A DNA stretch of 61,772 bases from an uncultured Verrucomicrobiota bacterium (lineage in GTDB: Bacteria > Verrucomicrobiota > Verrucomicrobiia > Limisphaerales > UBA9464): the NCBI GenBank assembly GCA_903880005.1, contig CAIRNV010000305.1, positions 1 through 61,772 of the forward strand. Reading direction: 5' to 3'. Below are positions 50,452 through 59,886 of this stretch, piece after piece. Position 1 is the first letter of the stretch. Every line of letters begins with the position of its first letter. The position numbers and the translations under genes were made by a program. The notes beneath the pieces are model-generated. The model made no database searches. It had not been told where the DNA came from and saw only the letters and a list, made by a program, of their open reading frames with translations.

Positions 50452-53400
50452 ATGGAATCGCCATGTTTCCCCGTCTTCCGAACCCCCTTGGGTCTCGGCC
50501 TTGCCGTCGTGTTGTCCGGCCCCGTCGTCCTTGGGCAACTTTCCATGCCGCCCGACCTGTCGCCGGCGCTCGGCGGAGGACCCGAGGACGCCGTGGTGCG
50601 TCGGGGCCCGGACGCATGGGAGCTGCGAAACCGGGGTCGGGGCATCCTGACGGCCAATGCGGATCAAGCCGTCTTCGCAGGGGTTGGCTGCACCAATGAC
50701 TTCGACGTGCAGGTGCGCGTGGACGACCTGCTGGTGTCCAACCCGTTCGTCCGGGCCGGACTCATGCTCCGAAGCTCGACCAACGCCACCGCGACCTTCG
50801 CGGCGGTCTATGCATCGAGCCCCATGGCGGGCTGCTTCGCCGAGACCCGCGCCTCCACCGGCGGGGCGCCCACGCGCACCTCTAACCTGGGCGGGTTCCC
50901 TTCGGCTCCGCCCACGACCTGGCTTCGGATGCGGCGCGAAGGCGTCACGGTCACGACGTTTGCCAGCGCGGACGGCCAGGCATGGACCCGCATGGCGTCG
51001 GTTTTCCTGGATGCGGGACTGGACGCCCAGCTTGGCCTGGTCACGACGAGCCAGAATGCATGGGCTGGCACGCGGGCCCTATTCTCGGGGTTGGGCAACA
51101 CGGCTCAGACGAACGAGGTGCCGTGGTTGCATTCGAGGGAGGGAGCCACGCCCTCGTCGCGCCGGACCGGGCTGGTCTTCAGCGAGATCCAATACGCACC
51201 CGGAAGGACCGCGGGCGACCAGGAGGCCCCGGAATTCATAGAGATTGCCAACCATGGTGATGTCGTTGTGGACATGACGGGATGGACGTTGGACGGGGCG
51301 GTGGGGTTCCGCTTTCCCGATGGGTTCCTCTTGCAGGCGGGCGCGCGGGTGGTGGTGACGTCGCAGCCGGGGGCCCTGGCTCCGGGCGCGGGGCTTGCAC
51401 CGGTGCTGGGGCCCTGGACCGGGGCGCTGGACAACGCGGGCGACTCCCTGCGCCTGCGTGACGCGATCGGCGCCGTGAAGCTCAAGGTTCAATACTCGCC
51501 GCTTGCACCTTGGCCCGTGGCTGCGGACGGCACGGGGCATTCCCTGGTGTTGGCATCGCCAAGCCGCGGACAAGAGGACCCCATGGCTTGGATCGCGAGC
51601 CGCGTCCGCGGGGGCTCGCCCGGTCGGCCAGAACCGGTGGAATCCTCTCCCCTGGACTCGGTCGTCTTGAACGAGGTCCTCGCCCATACGGACCTTCCCC
51701 AGACCGACTTTGTCGAGGTTTACAACCGCGCCCCCATGGCAGTGGACCTGTCCGGCTGCATCCTGACGGACGATGTCCAAGTCCATCGATTTCGCATTCC
51801 CGCCGGGACGGTGTTGGGCGGTGGATCCGAGATGGCATGGGATGAGACGACCTTGGGATTCCGGCTCTCGGCGGCCGGCGAGGCGGTCTATCTGTTGTCG
51901 CCGGACGGCCGGCGCGTCCTCGACGTTCTTCGGTTTGACGCCCAGGAAAATGGCGTCGCCCTCGGACGATGCCCGGATGGATCCGATGCCTGGCGTCGGC
52001 TCGCGCAACCCACGCCCGGCGCCGCGAATGCGCCGCGACGACTGGAAGACGTGGTGATCAACGAGATCTTCTATAACCCGCCCAGGGGCGATGCCGACGA
52101 GTTCGTGGAACTCGCCCACCGCGGGTCAGGCGCAGTGGACCTGACGGGCTGGCGAGTGCGCGGCGGGATTTCGTTCGATTTCCCGGCCGGTGCACGGCTG
52201 GAGCCGGGTGAGTTCCTGGTCCTTGCCAAGGATCCAGTGCAGTTGCGGGCCAACCATCCCACCATCCCGGCTGCACGGGTATTCGGGGGGTATCAAGGAA
52301 CCCTGGGCAACGGCGGCGACGTCGTCCGGCTCACCAAGCCCGATGACGTCCAATCCACCAACAGCCAAGGCGTCGTCACCACGGACGTCATCCACATCCC
52401 CGTGGGTGAGGTCCGATACGCGGATGGCGGTGCGTGGGGCCAATGGTCGGACGGCGGCGGCTCAAGCCTGGAACTCGAGGATCCCAACGCCGACCCCGGG
52501 CTCGCGTCGAACTGGGCGGACTCGGACGAATCGCAGAAGGCTTCGTGGACGCTGGTGGAATGGACGGGGCGCATGGACAACGGCAACGGCACCATGAATC
52601 GCCTGTACATCGGGCTCCTCAACAATGGCGAGTGCCTCCTGGACGACGTCCAGGTGATCGGGCCCTCTGGCACCAACGTCGTGTCCAATGCGGGGTTTGA
52701 GTCGGGCCCGACGGGGTGGTTGTTGGCCGGCAACCATGCCGGGTCCAAGGTCGAGGCCTCCGCCGCTCGCAACGGCCTCCTGGGCTTGCGCGTGCTCGCA
52801 CAGGGAGGCTTGGACACCGGGCCCAACGCGATCCGAGTCGGCCTCACGGCAACCCTCCCGTCGAACAACAACGTCACCTTCCGGGCCTGGACGCGCTGGG
52901 TGGCTGGCTGGCCGGAACTCTTGTTCCGACTTCGCGGCAATCACGCCGACTACGCCGCCCCGCTGGTCGTGCCTCGCAACCTGGGAACCCCAGGCAAGGC
53001 CAATTCCCGACGCGTCGCCAACGTCGGTCCCGCCATTCACTCCATCGCCCACGCCCCGGTGCTGCCGCGCTTGGGCGAGGCCGTCCGCGTCACCGCCCGG
53101 GCGGAGGACGCGGATGGCGTGGTCTCCATGGGGCTCCGTTACCGCCTGGATCCCACGACGGCGACCACGGACGTCCCGATGCGGGACGACGGATTGGACG
53201 GGGACGACGTGGCGAGGGATGGCGTGTACACAGGGGTCATCCCGGGCCAGTCCAGCGGCGTCTTGGTGGCGTTCACGATCCGCGCCACGGACGGGCGGGC
53301 GGCCGAGTCCACATGGCCGTCCAGCGCACCCCTGAATGAGGGCCTGGTGCGATGGAACGAGCCTGTTCCCTTCACCAGCCTCCCCCACGCCCATCTTTGG

Positions 53401-56400
53401 TGCACGTCCGCCAACCGGAACGCGCCGGGTGGCAACCCCCTCAACAATGCCTACCGCCGCGGCACCGTCGTCTATGGCAACACGCGCGTCGTGCACCAGG
53501 TGATCTTTCGCGACAAGGGCAGCCCCTACCACGGCGGCTCGGGTGACATCACCGTGCGAACCCCGGCCGACGACTTGCTGCATGGCGTGAGCGAGCGGTT
53601 GTTCTCCAAGACGGGAAACGGCGGCGTGGAGGACACGGCGTTGCGCGGGCGCGTCGCCAATTGGCTGGCGTCGCGCATGGGCCTGCCTTCGCTCGAAGGC
53701 AAGCACCAGCTTTTCTATATCAATGGCGCGAGCTTCGCCAACGTCGTCGAGGACCTCGAGGAGCCCGACCACGGCTATGCCGAGGACCACTTCCCAGACG
53801 GGGACGCAGGCGATCTATACAAGATTTCCATCTGGTTTGAGTTCCAGGACGACAACCGCAACTTCGCGTCCACCTCCGCCACCATGGAGTCCTTCCTCTC
53901 GGGCGGGCAGCCCAAGCTTGCACGATACCGTTGGAACTGGGAGCGCCGTGCCCGGGAGTTCCCCGAAAGCAACTACCAGACCATCTTCGACCTCGCCGGT
54001 GCCCTCAACTCGCGCCTCGACGCGGGATTCCCCGACCGGGTGTTGCAGCAGGCCGACATCGAGGAATGGATGGGCGTCTTTGCATTCCACCGGGTCACGG
54101 GGAACTGGGACTCATGGACCTACAACGTGGGCCAGAACATGTACCTCTATCGCCAGCCGGGCCGACGCGCCGTGTTGCTGCCCTGGGACATCGACTTCGT
54201 CCTGGGGCTCGGCGACGGGACGAACGCCGGGTTTACTGGCGGGCAGGATCCCATTGCCAACGCGAGGCTATACGACCAACCACCCTTCCGGCGGATGCTG
54301 TGGCGAGCCCTCTACAAGGCTGCCAACGGCCCGCTCCTGCCAGCCCAGTTCGTCCCCGTGGTTGATGGCTATCGCCTCCTCCACCAGCAGAACAACATCA
54401 CGGGCCTCGCCGCCGTCTCCGGCGTCACCAACTACATGACGGCTCGGAGAACCTATATCCTCGGCCAGCTCAACGCCCCGGCCAACACCCCCTTTGCCAT
54501 CACCTCCAACGGCGGCAATGACTTCGCCTCCCCGCAGCCTGTTGCCACCATCACGGGCACCGCGTCGTTCCTTGTCGCCAACATCTCGGTCAACGGCGCG
54601 CGCTACCCGGTGACTTGGACGGGCCCCACGGCCTTCAGCGTCTCCGTGCCCCTGACGCTCCCCACCAATGCGCTCGCGTTCACCCCCCTGGACGCCTCGG
54701 GCAAGGCCATTGGCGCGTCCGATTCCATCACCGTCACCTATGCCGGGGCCGTGCCCCAGGCGCGGGACTGGGTCGTCCTGAACGAGGTTCATTACAACCC
54801 CGCCGTGCCCGGCACCTCGTTCGTCGAGTTGTTCAACCGAAATCCAAGCGTCCCCTTCAACCTCGATGGCTACCGCCTCGACGGGCTCGGCTACAACTTC
54901 CCCTCCAACGCCACGATCCTCCCCAATGGGTTCCTCGTCCTGGCTTCCGACCGGGCCGCGTTCGGTTCCGCTTTCGGTGCCTCCATCCCCGTCCTGGATG
55001 AGTTCACCGGCAAGCTCGACAACGACGGCGAACGCCTTGGGTTGCTTCCGCCCGGTTCCGATGTCGGCTTCAGCCACGTTCGCTACCTCGACCGCGCACC
55101 CTGGCCAACCAACGCCGATGGCTGGGGACCGTCGCTTCAATTGTTGGACCCTGCGCAGGACACGCGTCGTCCCGCAAACTGGGCCGCCACGGCACCCCTT
55201 GCCGTCAACCGTGCGACCCCTGGCGCGGCGAATTCCCTTCGTGCGTCCTTGCCCGCCTTCCCCACCGTTTGGATCAACGAGGTATGCCCGGCGCCGTCCG
55301 CGCCTATCGTGGACAACGCGGGCGACGCCGATCCGTTCGTCGAGCTGTTCAACCCCACGGATGCCGCGGCGGATCTTTCCGGGCTATGGCTTGGCGATGG
55401 CCTCGGAAGCCCCCAACGATGGCAGTTCCCACCCAATACCGTCGTGGGCCCACGCGGATCGATCGTGGTATGGCTCGACAACGAGCCCGGAGAGTCCGCA
55501 CCCGGCCAGCCGCACGCCGGCTTCCGCATCCCACCCGGCAAGGGATCCATCGTGCTGTCGCGGCTCCAAGGCAGTCCTCCCGCCGTCGCCGTGCTGGATT
55601 GGCTGGACTACGACACGCTTCCTGCAGGGCGCGGCATAGGCAGCGTCCCGGATGGCGATCCCTACGCGCGGCGGCCGTTATTCGTGGCCACGCCCGGCCA
55701 GACCAATAGCCCGCTCGTGCCGAGGGTGGAGGTGGTTATTAACGAGTTGCTGGCATCCAATACGTCCGTCCTCGCCGATCCAGCCGACGGGGACTTCGAC
55801 GACTGGATCGAGCTATACAACCCTTCCACGGCCCCCGCCGACCTGTCCGGCTACTTCCTGACGGACAACCTTGGGAACAAGACGGCTTCCGTGCTGCCCG
55901 CCGGGACCATCGTTCCACCCGGCGGATTTCTCCTGGTCTGGGCGGATGGCGAGCCGGCGCAAACCGACGTGGCGAAGGGTTGGTTTCATGCCGGCTTCAG
56001 CCTTGCCCGTGGGGGCGAGGCCGTGGGGTTGTTCGCGCCCGATGGCTCCTTGGTGGACGGCTTCACCTTCGGTCCCCAGACCAACAACGTGTCCCTAGGC
56101 CGGTATCCCGACGGGCCTGGCAACGATCTCATGCCGATCGAAGGACCAACGCCGGAAGCGTTCAATGCCGTGCCCGGAGGCAATCTCCCACCGCGCTTCC
56201 AGCCCATCTCGACGCAATCCGCCACGGAGGACAAGCCGTGGAGCCTGCGCATGATGGCGACGGACCCCGATGCCGGGCAGACGGTGCGCTATGAGCTGGG
56301 GCCCGACGCTCCGGTCGGCCTGGAACTCGACTCGACCTCGGGCGCGTTGTCATGGACTCCCACCGAGGCCCAGGGCCCTGCGCAGTTCGCCTTCACCATT

Positions 56401-58995
56401 CGGGCGATTGACTCGGGGTCGCCCGCTCGCTCGGCGTCGGCTCGGGTCACCGTGGATGTTGCCGAGGCGAATCGCCCGCCCGTGGGGGCGCCCGTCCCCG
56501 CCGCCATCGTGGACGAGGGCAAGACGTTCACGTTGCAGCTCAAGGCGACCGATCCGGACTTTCCGGCGCAGGTTCTTCGGTTCGTGAAGGCGGCCAACGC
56601 ACCCTCGGGCCTTTCCGTGGATGCCAAGACCGGCTTGCTGGAATGGACGCCCTCGGAGGATCAAGGGCCGAAGGTTCATGAGTTCGATGTCACGGTGCTG
56701 GACTCCTTCGACCCGCCGGGCGTCGCGCTGATCCGGTTGCAAGTGAACGTGGCGGAGGTGGACAACCCGCCCGTGTTCACCCAACCCCAGTTGGTCTTGG
56801 TCGCGGAAGGTACCGAGGCGCAATTCCAACTGGAGGCCCGCGACCCGGACGGCGCACCCGTGACCTATTCGATCGTCGGCGATGCCCCGCAGGGCCTGCG
56901 ACTCGACCCGGTCACCGGGGTGATGCGATGGGCGCCCACGGAACAGCAAGGGCCCGCCATCTATCCCGTGGTGGTGCGTGCCACCGAAACCACGGCGCTG
57001 GGGCAATCGGCCCAGGCCACCTTCTCCATCCAGGTTTTTGAGGCAAACCAACCGCCCCGGCTTGCCCCCATCCCCGCCGCCACGGCCTTCGAGGGGGAGG
57101 TCGTCTCGCGCTCGCTGGTGGCCGACGACGACGACTTGCCCCCGCAAAACCTCACCTTCTCCCTGGTCGGAATCGCCCCGCCCGGCGTGTTGGTCGATCC
57201 CGTATCCGGTCGCCTGACGTGGAACATTCCGGCGGACATGGGGCGTACCAATGCAGTTATACGTGTTCAGGTTTCGGACGACGCCCTCCCGGCCGGTGTC
57301 GCCGAGCGTGCCTGGGAGGTGTCAGTCCAGCCGCGCTTCAAGGTCGCCATCTCCGAGATCCTGTGCCGCCCCGTGCCCGTGGGCTCGGCCTATATTGAGC
57401 TGGCCAACGCGTCGGCCATCACGGCTTGGGACTTGTCCGGATGCCGCTTGGTCGGTCGCTCGTTGTCCTATGAATTTCCTGGTGGAACCGTCCTCGCCCC
57501 GGGACAGGCCCTTTGCGTTGCGGCCAACCTCGCTGCCTTCCGCGCCGCGCATGGCGCCAATCCACGGGTGGTTGGCCCTTGGACAGGCACGCTGGGATCC
57601 AGCGGCGATGACTTGGTGTTGTTCTCGATGGCCGGTGAAGTGCTGGATCGCGTGCCGTTTGCAATCGGTGGCGAATGGCCGGACATCGCGCCGGACAGCG
57701 GCCGGGCGTTGCAATTGATCGACTTGCTGGCGGACAACGCCTCGCCGGGCGCATGGGCCGCGACGACGGCGTTCACCAGCCCCCGCGACCTGACGACGTT
57801 GACGTCCTCGTGGCGTTATCTGGAGTCCGTCCCCGTGGGTGCCTGGACAACGGGCGAGTTCGACGACCGCGCTTGGAAGTCGGGCGGCGGCCTCCTATAC
57901 GTCGAAACGGCCGCCTTGCCCGCGCCCAAGACAACGGCGCTCAACCTGGGGCAGTGGTCCTATTACTTCAGGACGAGCTTCGTCCTGCCATCGGTCCCGA
58001 CCGGCGCGACCCTCGCGCTCACGCACGTGGTGGATGATGGCATGGTCCTATATCTCAACGGATCGGAGCTCACACGTTTCAACATGCCCGACGGCGCGGT
58101 CGGCCCCGCCACGCCGGCGTCGGTCACCGTGGGCGATGCAACGTCCACGTCCACCAGCCTGCCCGGCTCCTTGCTCCGGGCCGGCACCAACGTCCTGGCC
58201 GCCGAGGTTCACCAGTCGTCCATCTCCAGCTCGGACGTGGTCTTTGGCGTCGCGCTACGATTGGAAGGGGGCAACGTCGCAAGCAACACGCCGGGCGCCT
58301 CCAATTCCATCGTCGCCAACCTTGCATCCCTTCCCGCTGTGTTTCTCAACGAGCTGGCGACCCGACCCGGTGCCTACCGCGACGCATCGGGCCAATCAGA
58401 GCCTTGGTTGGAGCTGTACAACGGCGGGACCACGCCCGTCGTGCTCGACGGTTGGCAGTTGTCCGCCTCGGCCACGACGACCCCGTGGAATTTCCCGGCC
58501 GGCCTGTTTCTGCGCGCGGGTGAACGGCGGGTGATTGTCTTGGACGGGGAGTCCGGCCAGTCCACGCCGTCCGAATGGCATGCGTCGTTCCGGCCCACCG
58601 AGGAAAACGGCTGGATCGCGTTGGCGCGACCCGCCCCCGTGGGATCCGGAATCGTGGATTCCATCCGCTATGGCGCCGCGCCAGCAGCCTCGTCCTGGTC
58701 GAGCGTGCCGGAGGGGCAGCGGCTGGTTCGGATGTCTGGCGTCGCCACGCCCGGCCGGGCCAATCCGTCCGCCCCAGCCATGGCGCCTGCCGTGACAGGT
58801 CGTTGGACTGGGAACAGCCTGGCCGTGACGTGGCCTTCCGTCCGGTCGGCCATCTACCGCGTCGAAATGTCGGAAGATCCCACGATGGGATGGATTCGGA
58901 TGGAGAGCGTCTTGGGAACCGGCGGGACGATGGAGGTATCCGATCCCCTGCCGTCGGCCTCCGCTCGCTTCTACCGGGTGGTCATCATGCCATAG
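50452..58995 (+). CDS. Giant secreted protein with lamin-tail, CotH-like and cadherin-like domains
   Basis: 2847 residues. The hydrophobic start (LGLGLAVVLSGPVVLGQ) suggests export. Domain order by residue: a concanavalin-like beta domain (60-225); lamin-tail domains near 237, 402 and 530, each starting like VVINEIFYNPP with FVELYN; a carbohydrate-binding-like domain (695-835); a beta-sandwich (853-955); and a CotH-like kinase fold (1014-1300, with WNWERRAREFPESNYQ and LLPWDIDFVLGLGDGT). Lamin-tail domains follow near 1439, 1603 and 1760, then four cadherin/Ig-like repeats (1913-2293, with SGALSWTPTEAQGP), a lamin-tail at 2296, a galactose-binding-like domain, a lamin-tail at 2627, and a tail ending ARFYRVVIMP. 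Probably a surface or extracellular protein; biochemical role unknown. Confidence 0.87.
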   Translation: MESPCFPVFRTPLGLGLAVVLSGPVVLGQLSMPPDLSPALGGGPEDAVVRRGPDAWELRNRGRGILTANADQAVFAGVGCTNDFDVQVRVDDLLVSNPFVRAGLMLRSSTNATATFAAVYASSPMAGCFAETRASTGGAPTRTSNLGGFPSAPPTTWLRMRREGVTVTTFASADGQAWTRMASVFLDAGLDAQLGLVTTSQNAWAGTRALFSGLGNTAQTNEVPWLHSREGATPSSRRTGLVFSEIQYAPGRTAGDQEAPEFIEIANHGDVVVDMTGWTLDGAVGFRFPDGFLLQAGARVVVTSQPGALAPGAGLAPVLGPWTGALDNAGDSLRLRDAIGAVKLKVQYSPLAPWPVAADGTGHSLVLASPSRGQEDPMAWIASRVRGGSPGRPEPVESSPLDSVVLNEVLAHTDLPQTDFVEVYNRAPMAVDLSGCILTDDVQVHRFRIPAGTVLGGGSEMAWDETTLGFRLSAAGEAVYLLSPDGRRVLDVLRFDAQENGVALGRCPDGSDAWRRLAQPTPGAANAPRRLEDVVINEIFYNPPRGDADEFVELAHRGSGAVDLTGWRVRGGISFDFPAGARLEPGEFLVLAKDPVQLRANHPTIPAARVFGGYQGTLGNGGDVVRLTKPDDVQSTNSQGVVTTDVIHIPVGEVRYADGGAWGQWSDGGGSSLELEDPNADPGLASNWADSDESQKASWTLVEWTGRMDNGNGTMNRLYIGLLNNGECLLDDVQVIGPSGTNVVSNAGFESGPTGWLLAGNHAGSKVEASAARNGLLGLRVLAQGGLDTGPNAIRVGLTATLPSNNNVTFRAWTRWVAGWPELLFRLRGNHADYAAPLVVPRNLGTPGKANSRRVANVGPAIHSIAHAPVLPRLGEAVRVTARAEDADGVVSMGLRYRLDPTTATTDVPMRDDGLDGDDVARDGVYTGVIPGQSSGVLVAFTIRATDGRAAESTWPSSAPLNEGLVRWNEPVPFTSLPHAHLWCTSANRNAPGGNPLNNAYRRGTVVYGNTRVVHQVIFRDKGSPYHGGSGDITVRTPADDLLHGVSERLFSKTGNGGVEDTALRGRVANWLASRMGLPSLEGKHQLFYINGASFANVVEDLEEPDHGYAEDHFPDGDAGDLYKISIWFEFQDDNRNFASTSATMESFLSGGQPKLARYRWNWERRAREFPESNYQTIFDLAGALNSRLDAGFPDRVLQQADIEEWMGVFAFHRVTGNWDSWTYNVGQNMYLYRQPGRRAVLLPWDIDFVLGLGDGTNAGFTGGQDPIANARLYDQPPFRRMLWRALYKAANGPLLPAQFVPVVDGYRLLHQQNNITGLAAVSGVTNYMTARRTYILGQLNAPANTPFAITSNGGNDFASPQPVATITGTASFLVANISVNGARYPVTWTGPTAFSVSVPLTLPTNALAFTPLDASGKAIGASDSITVTYAGAVPQARDWVVLNEVHYNPAVPGTSFVELFNRNPSVPFNLDGYRLDGLGYNFPSNATILPNGFLVLASDRAAFGSAFGASIPVLDEFTGKLDNDGERLGLLPPGSDVGFSHVRYLDRAPWPTNADGWGPSLQLLDPAQDTRRPANWAATAPLAVNRATPGAANSLRASLPAFPTVWINEVCPAPSAPIVDNAGDADPFVELFNPTDAAADLSGLWLGDGLGSPQRWQFPPNTVVGPRGSIVVWLDNEPGESAPGQPHAGFRIPPGKGSIVLSRLQGSPPAVAVLDWLDYDTLPAGRGIGSVPDGDPYARRPLFVATPGQTNSPLVPRVEVVINELLASNTSVLADPADGDFDDWIELYNPSTAPADLSGYFLTDNLGNKTASVLPAGTIVPPGGFLLVWADGEPAQTDVAKGWFHAGFSLARGGEAVGLFAPDGSLVDGFTFGPQTNNVSLGRYPDGPGNDLMPIEGPTPEAFNAVPGGNLPPRFQPISTQSATEDKPWSLRMMATDPDAGQTVRYELGPDAPVGLELDSTSGALSWTPTEAQGPAQFAFTIRAIDSGSPARSASARVTVDVAEANRPPVGAPVPAAIVDEGKTFTLQLKATDPDFPAQVLRFVKAANAPSGLSVDAKTGLLEWTPSEDQGPKVHEFDVTVLDSFDPPGVALIRLQVNVAEVDNPPVFTQPQLVLVAEGTEAQFQLEARDPDGAPVTYSIVGDAPQGLRLDPVTGVMRWAPTEQQGPAIYPVVVRATETTALGQSAQATFSIQVFEANQPPRLAPIPAATAFEGEVVSRSLVADDDDLPPQNLTFSLVGIAPPGVLVDPVSGRLTWNIPADMGRTNAVIRVQVSDDALPAGVAERAWEVSVQPRFKVAISEILCRPVPVGSAYIELANASAITAWDLSGCRLVGRSLSYEFPGGTVLAPGQALCVAANLAAFRAAHGANPRVVGPWTGTLGSSGDDLVLFSMAGEVLDRVPFAIGGEWPDIAPDSGRALQLIDLLADNASPGAWAATTAFTSPRDLTTLTSSWRYLESVPVGAWTTGEFDDRAWKSGGGLLYVETAALPAPKTTALNLGQWSYYFRTSFVLPSVPTGATLALTHVVDDGMVLYLNGSELTRFNMPDGAVGPATPASVTVGDATSTSTSLPGSLLRAGTNVLAAEVHQSSISSSDVVFGVALRLEGGNVASNTPGASNSIVANLASLPAVFLNELATRPGAYRDASGQSEPWLELYNGGTTPVVLDGWQLSASATTTPWNFPAGLFLRAGERRVIVLDGESGQSTPSEWHASFRPTEENGWIALARPAPVGSGIVDSIRYGAAPAASSWSSVPEGQRLVRMSGVATPGRANPSAPAMAPAVTGRWTGNSLAVTWPSVRSAIYRVEMSEDPTMGWIRMESVLGTGGTMEVSDPLPSASARFYRVVIMP

Positions 58996-59051
58996 AAGCC
59001 GAGGGAGAACTCGCGGTTGCTGAGGTCGAGCACTCGCCAAAGCCCCAGCAA

Positions 59052-59120
59052 CGCGACAACTTGGCCGAGAGGGAAGTGAGGGCGAAGCAGGCTGCTCTGA
59101 ACGACGAGGAGTGAACACGG
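59052..59120 (-). repeat. Degenerate fragment of the dispersed palindromic repeat
   Basis: GAGGGAAGTGAGGGCGAAGC and ACGACGAGGAGTGAACACGG match the GAGGGAAGTGATTGCGAAGC and GCCGAGGAGTGAGCGAGGCG blocks of the full copies, with the same spacing. The right half is unrecognisable. It lies between the giant gene and the cupin gene. Confidence 0.55.
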
Positions 59121-59253
59121 CACCCCAGCCTTGCGGGGCAACAAGCTTGGGACACGCCTTCAGCTCAAAAAGGTCCACCAAAATGGTCCCGGCAACGGAA
59201 TCGTCGACAGTCTTTCTTTTCCAGATGGGCCTGTTCACCATGCATGCACCGTC

Positions 59254-59724
59254 ATGAATCCCGCCGCATCCATCGAGTCTCGTCGGTTTGTGTCCGCCTC
59301 GGAGGTCGTCACGGAGGAGACCCCTTTTACCCTAAATGCATGGATGTCGCGCCCCGACGTGGTGCCTTGCCGCGACCTGCTTATGGTGCGGGCAACGATG
59401 CCGCCCGGATCGTGTCATCCGTTCCATCACCATCCCACACGGGAGGAGATCATCTACGTGGTCTCGGGTCAGGCAGAGCAGTGGTGCGGCAACGAACGAC
59501 GGATACTGAAGCCAGGCGAAATGGTCCTCATTCCCAAGGGCGAGGTTCACGGGACCTACAACCCGTTTCGCGAGCCAGTGGTCTTCCTTGCCATCCTCTC
59601 GCCTGCCCATGCTGCACCGCCCGATGTCGTGGATGTATCAGCGGAATCCCCTTGGGCCGTGCTGCGTGAGTCCCTCGGCTTGACCCCTTGTTTCGTGCGC
59701 ATTGTCCCGGGATCCGCCTCCTGA
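59254..59724 (+). CDS. Cupin-domain protein
   Basis: 156 residues. Motif 1 is CHPFHHHPTREEIIYVVSGQ (metal-binding His-His-Glu set), and motif 2 is PGEMVLIPKGEVHGTYNP with its His. The fold is a single cupin barrel. Small one-domain cupins serve as sugar isomerases, dioxygenases or ligand sensors, and nothing here tells which. ATG 59254 (MNPAASIESRRF) is preferred; the frame runs upstream to 59131 over a worn repeat. The gene stands alone next to the IS66 remnant. Confidence 0.82.
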   Translation: MNPAASIESRRFVSASEVVTEETPFTLNAWMSRPDVVPCRDLLMVRATMPPGSCHPFHHHPTREEIIYVVSGQAEQWCGNERRILKPGEMVLIPKGEVHGTYNPFREPVVFLAILSPAHAAPPDVVDVSAESPWAVLRESLGLTPCFVRIVPGSAS

Positions 59725-59886
59725 ACAGGTGATCCTCTCACCTTGAGCCCAAAAACGGCGGTTGGCCGCCCTCCAAAAAGCGCCACGGTCGGAGTTGTTG
59801 CCGTGCTTGCTGATGCGGCCTCCCCTTTCCCCACAGGGCTCAGCCTGACAGGAGGCCCAACGCCTCCCTTGAATGCGTTCACGGCG
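59725..59886. other. Gap between the cupin gene and the IS66 remnant
   Basis: A small GGCGG/CCGCC hairpin occurs near 59755-59770 and may end the cupin transcript. The left end of the IS66 element should lie here or just inside 59887-59940, but I could not define an inverted repeat because its partner is beyond the window. Confidence 0.35.
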
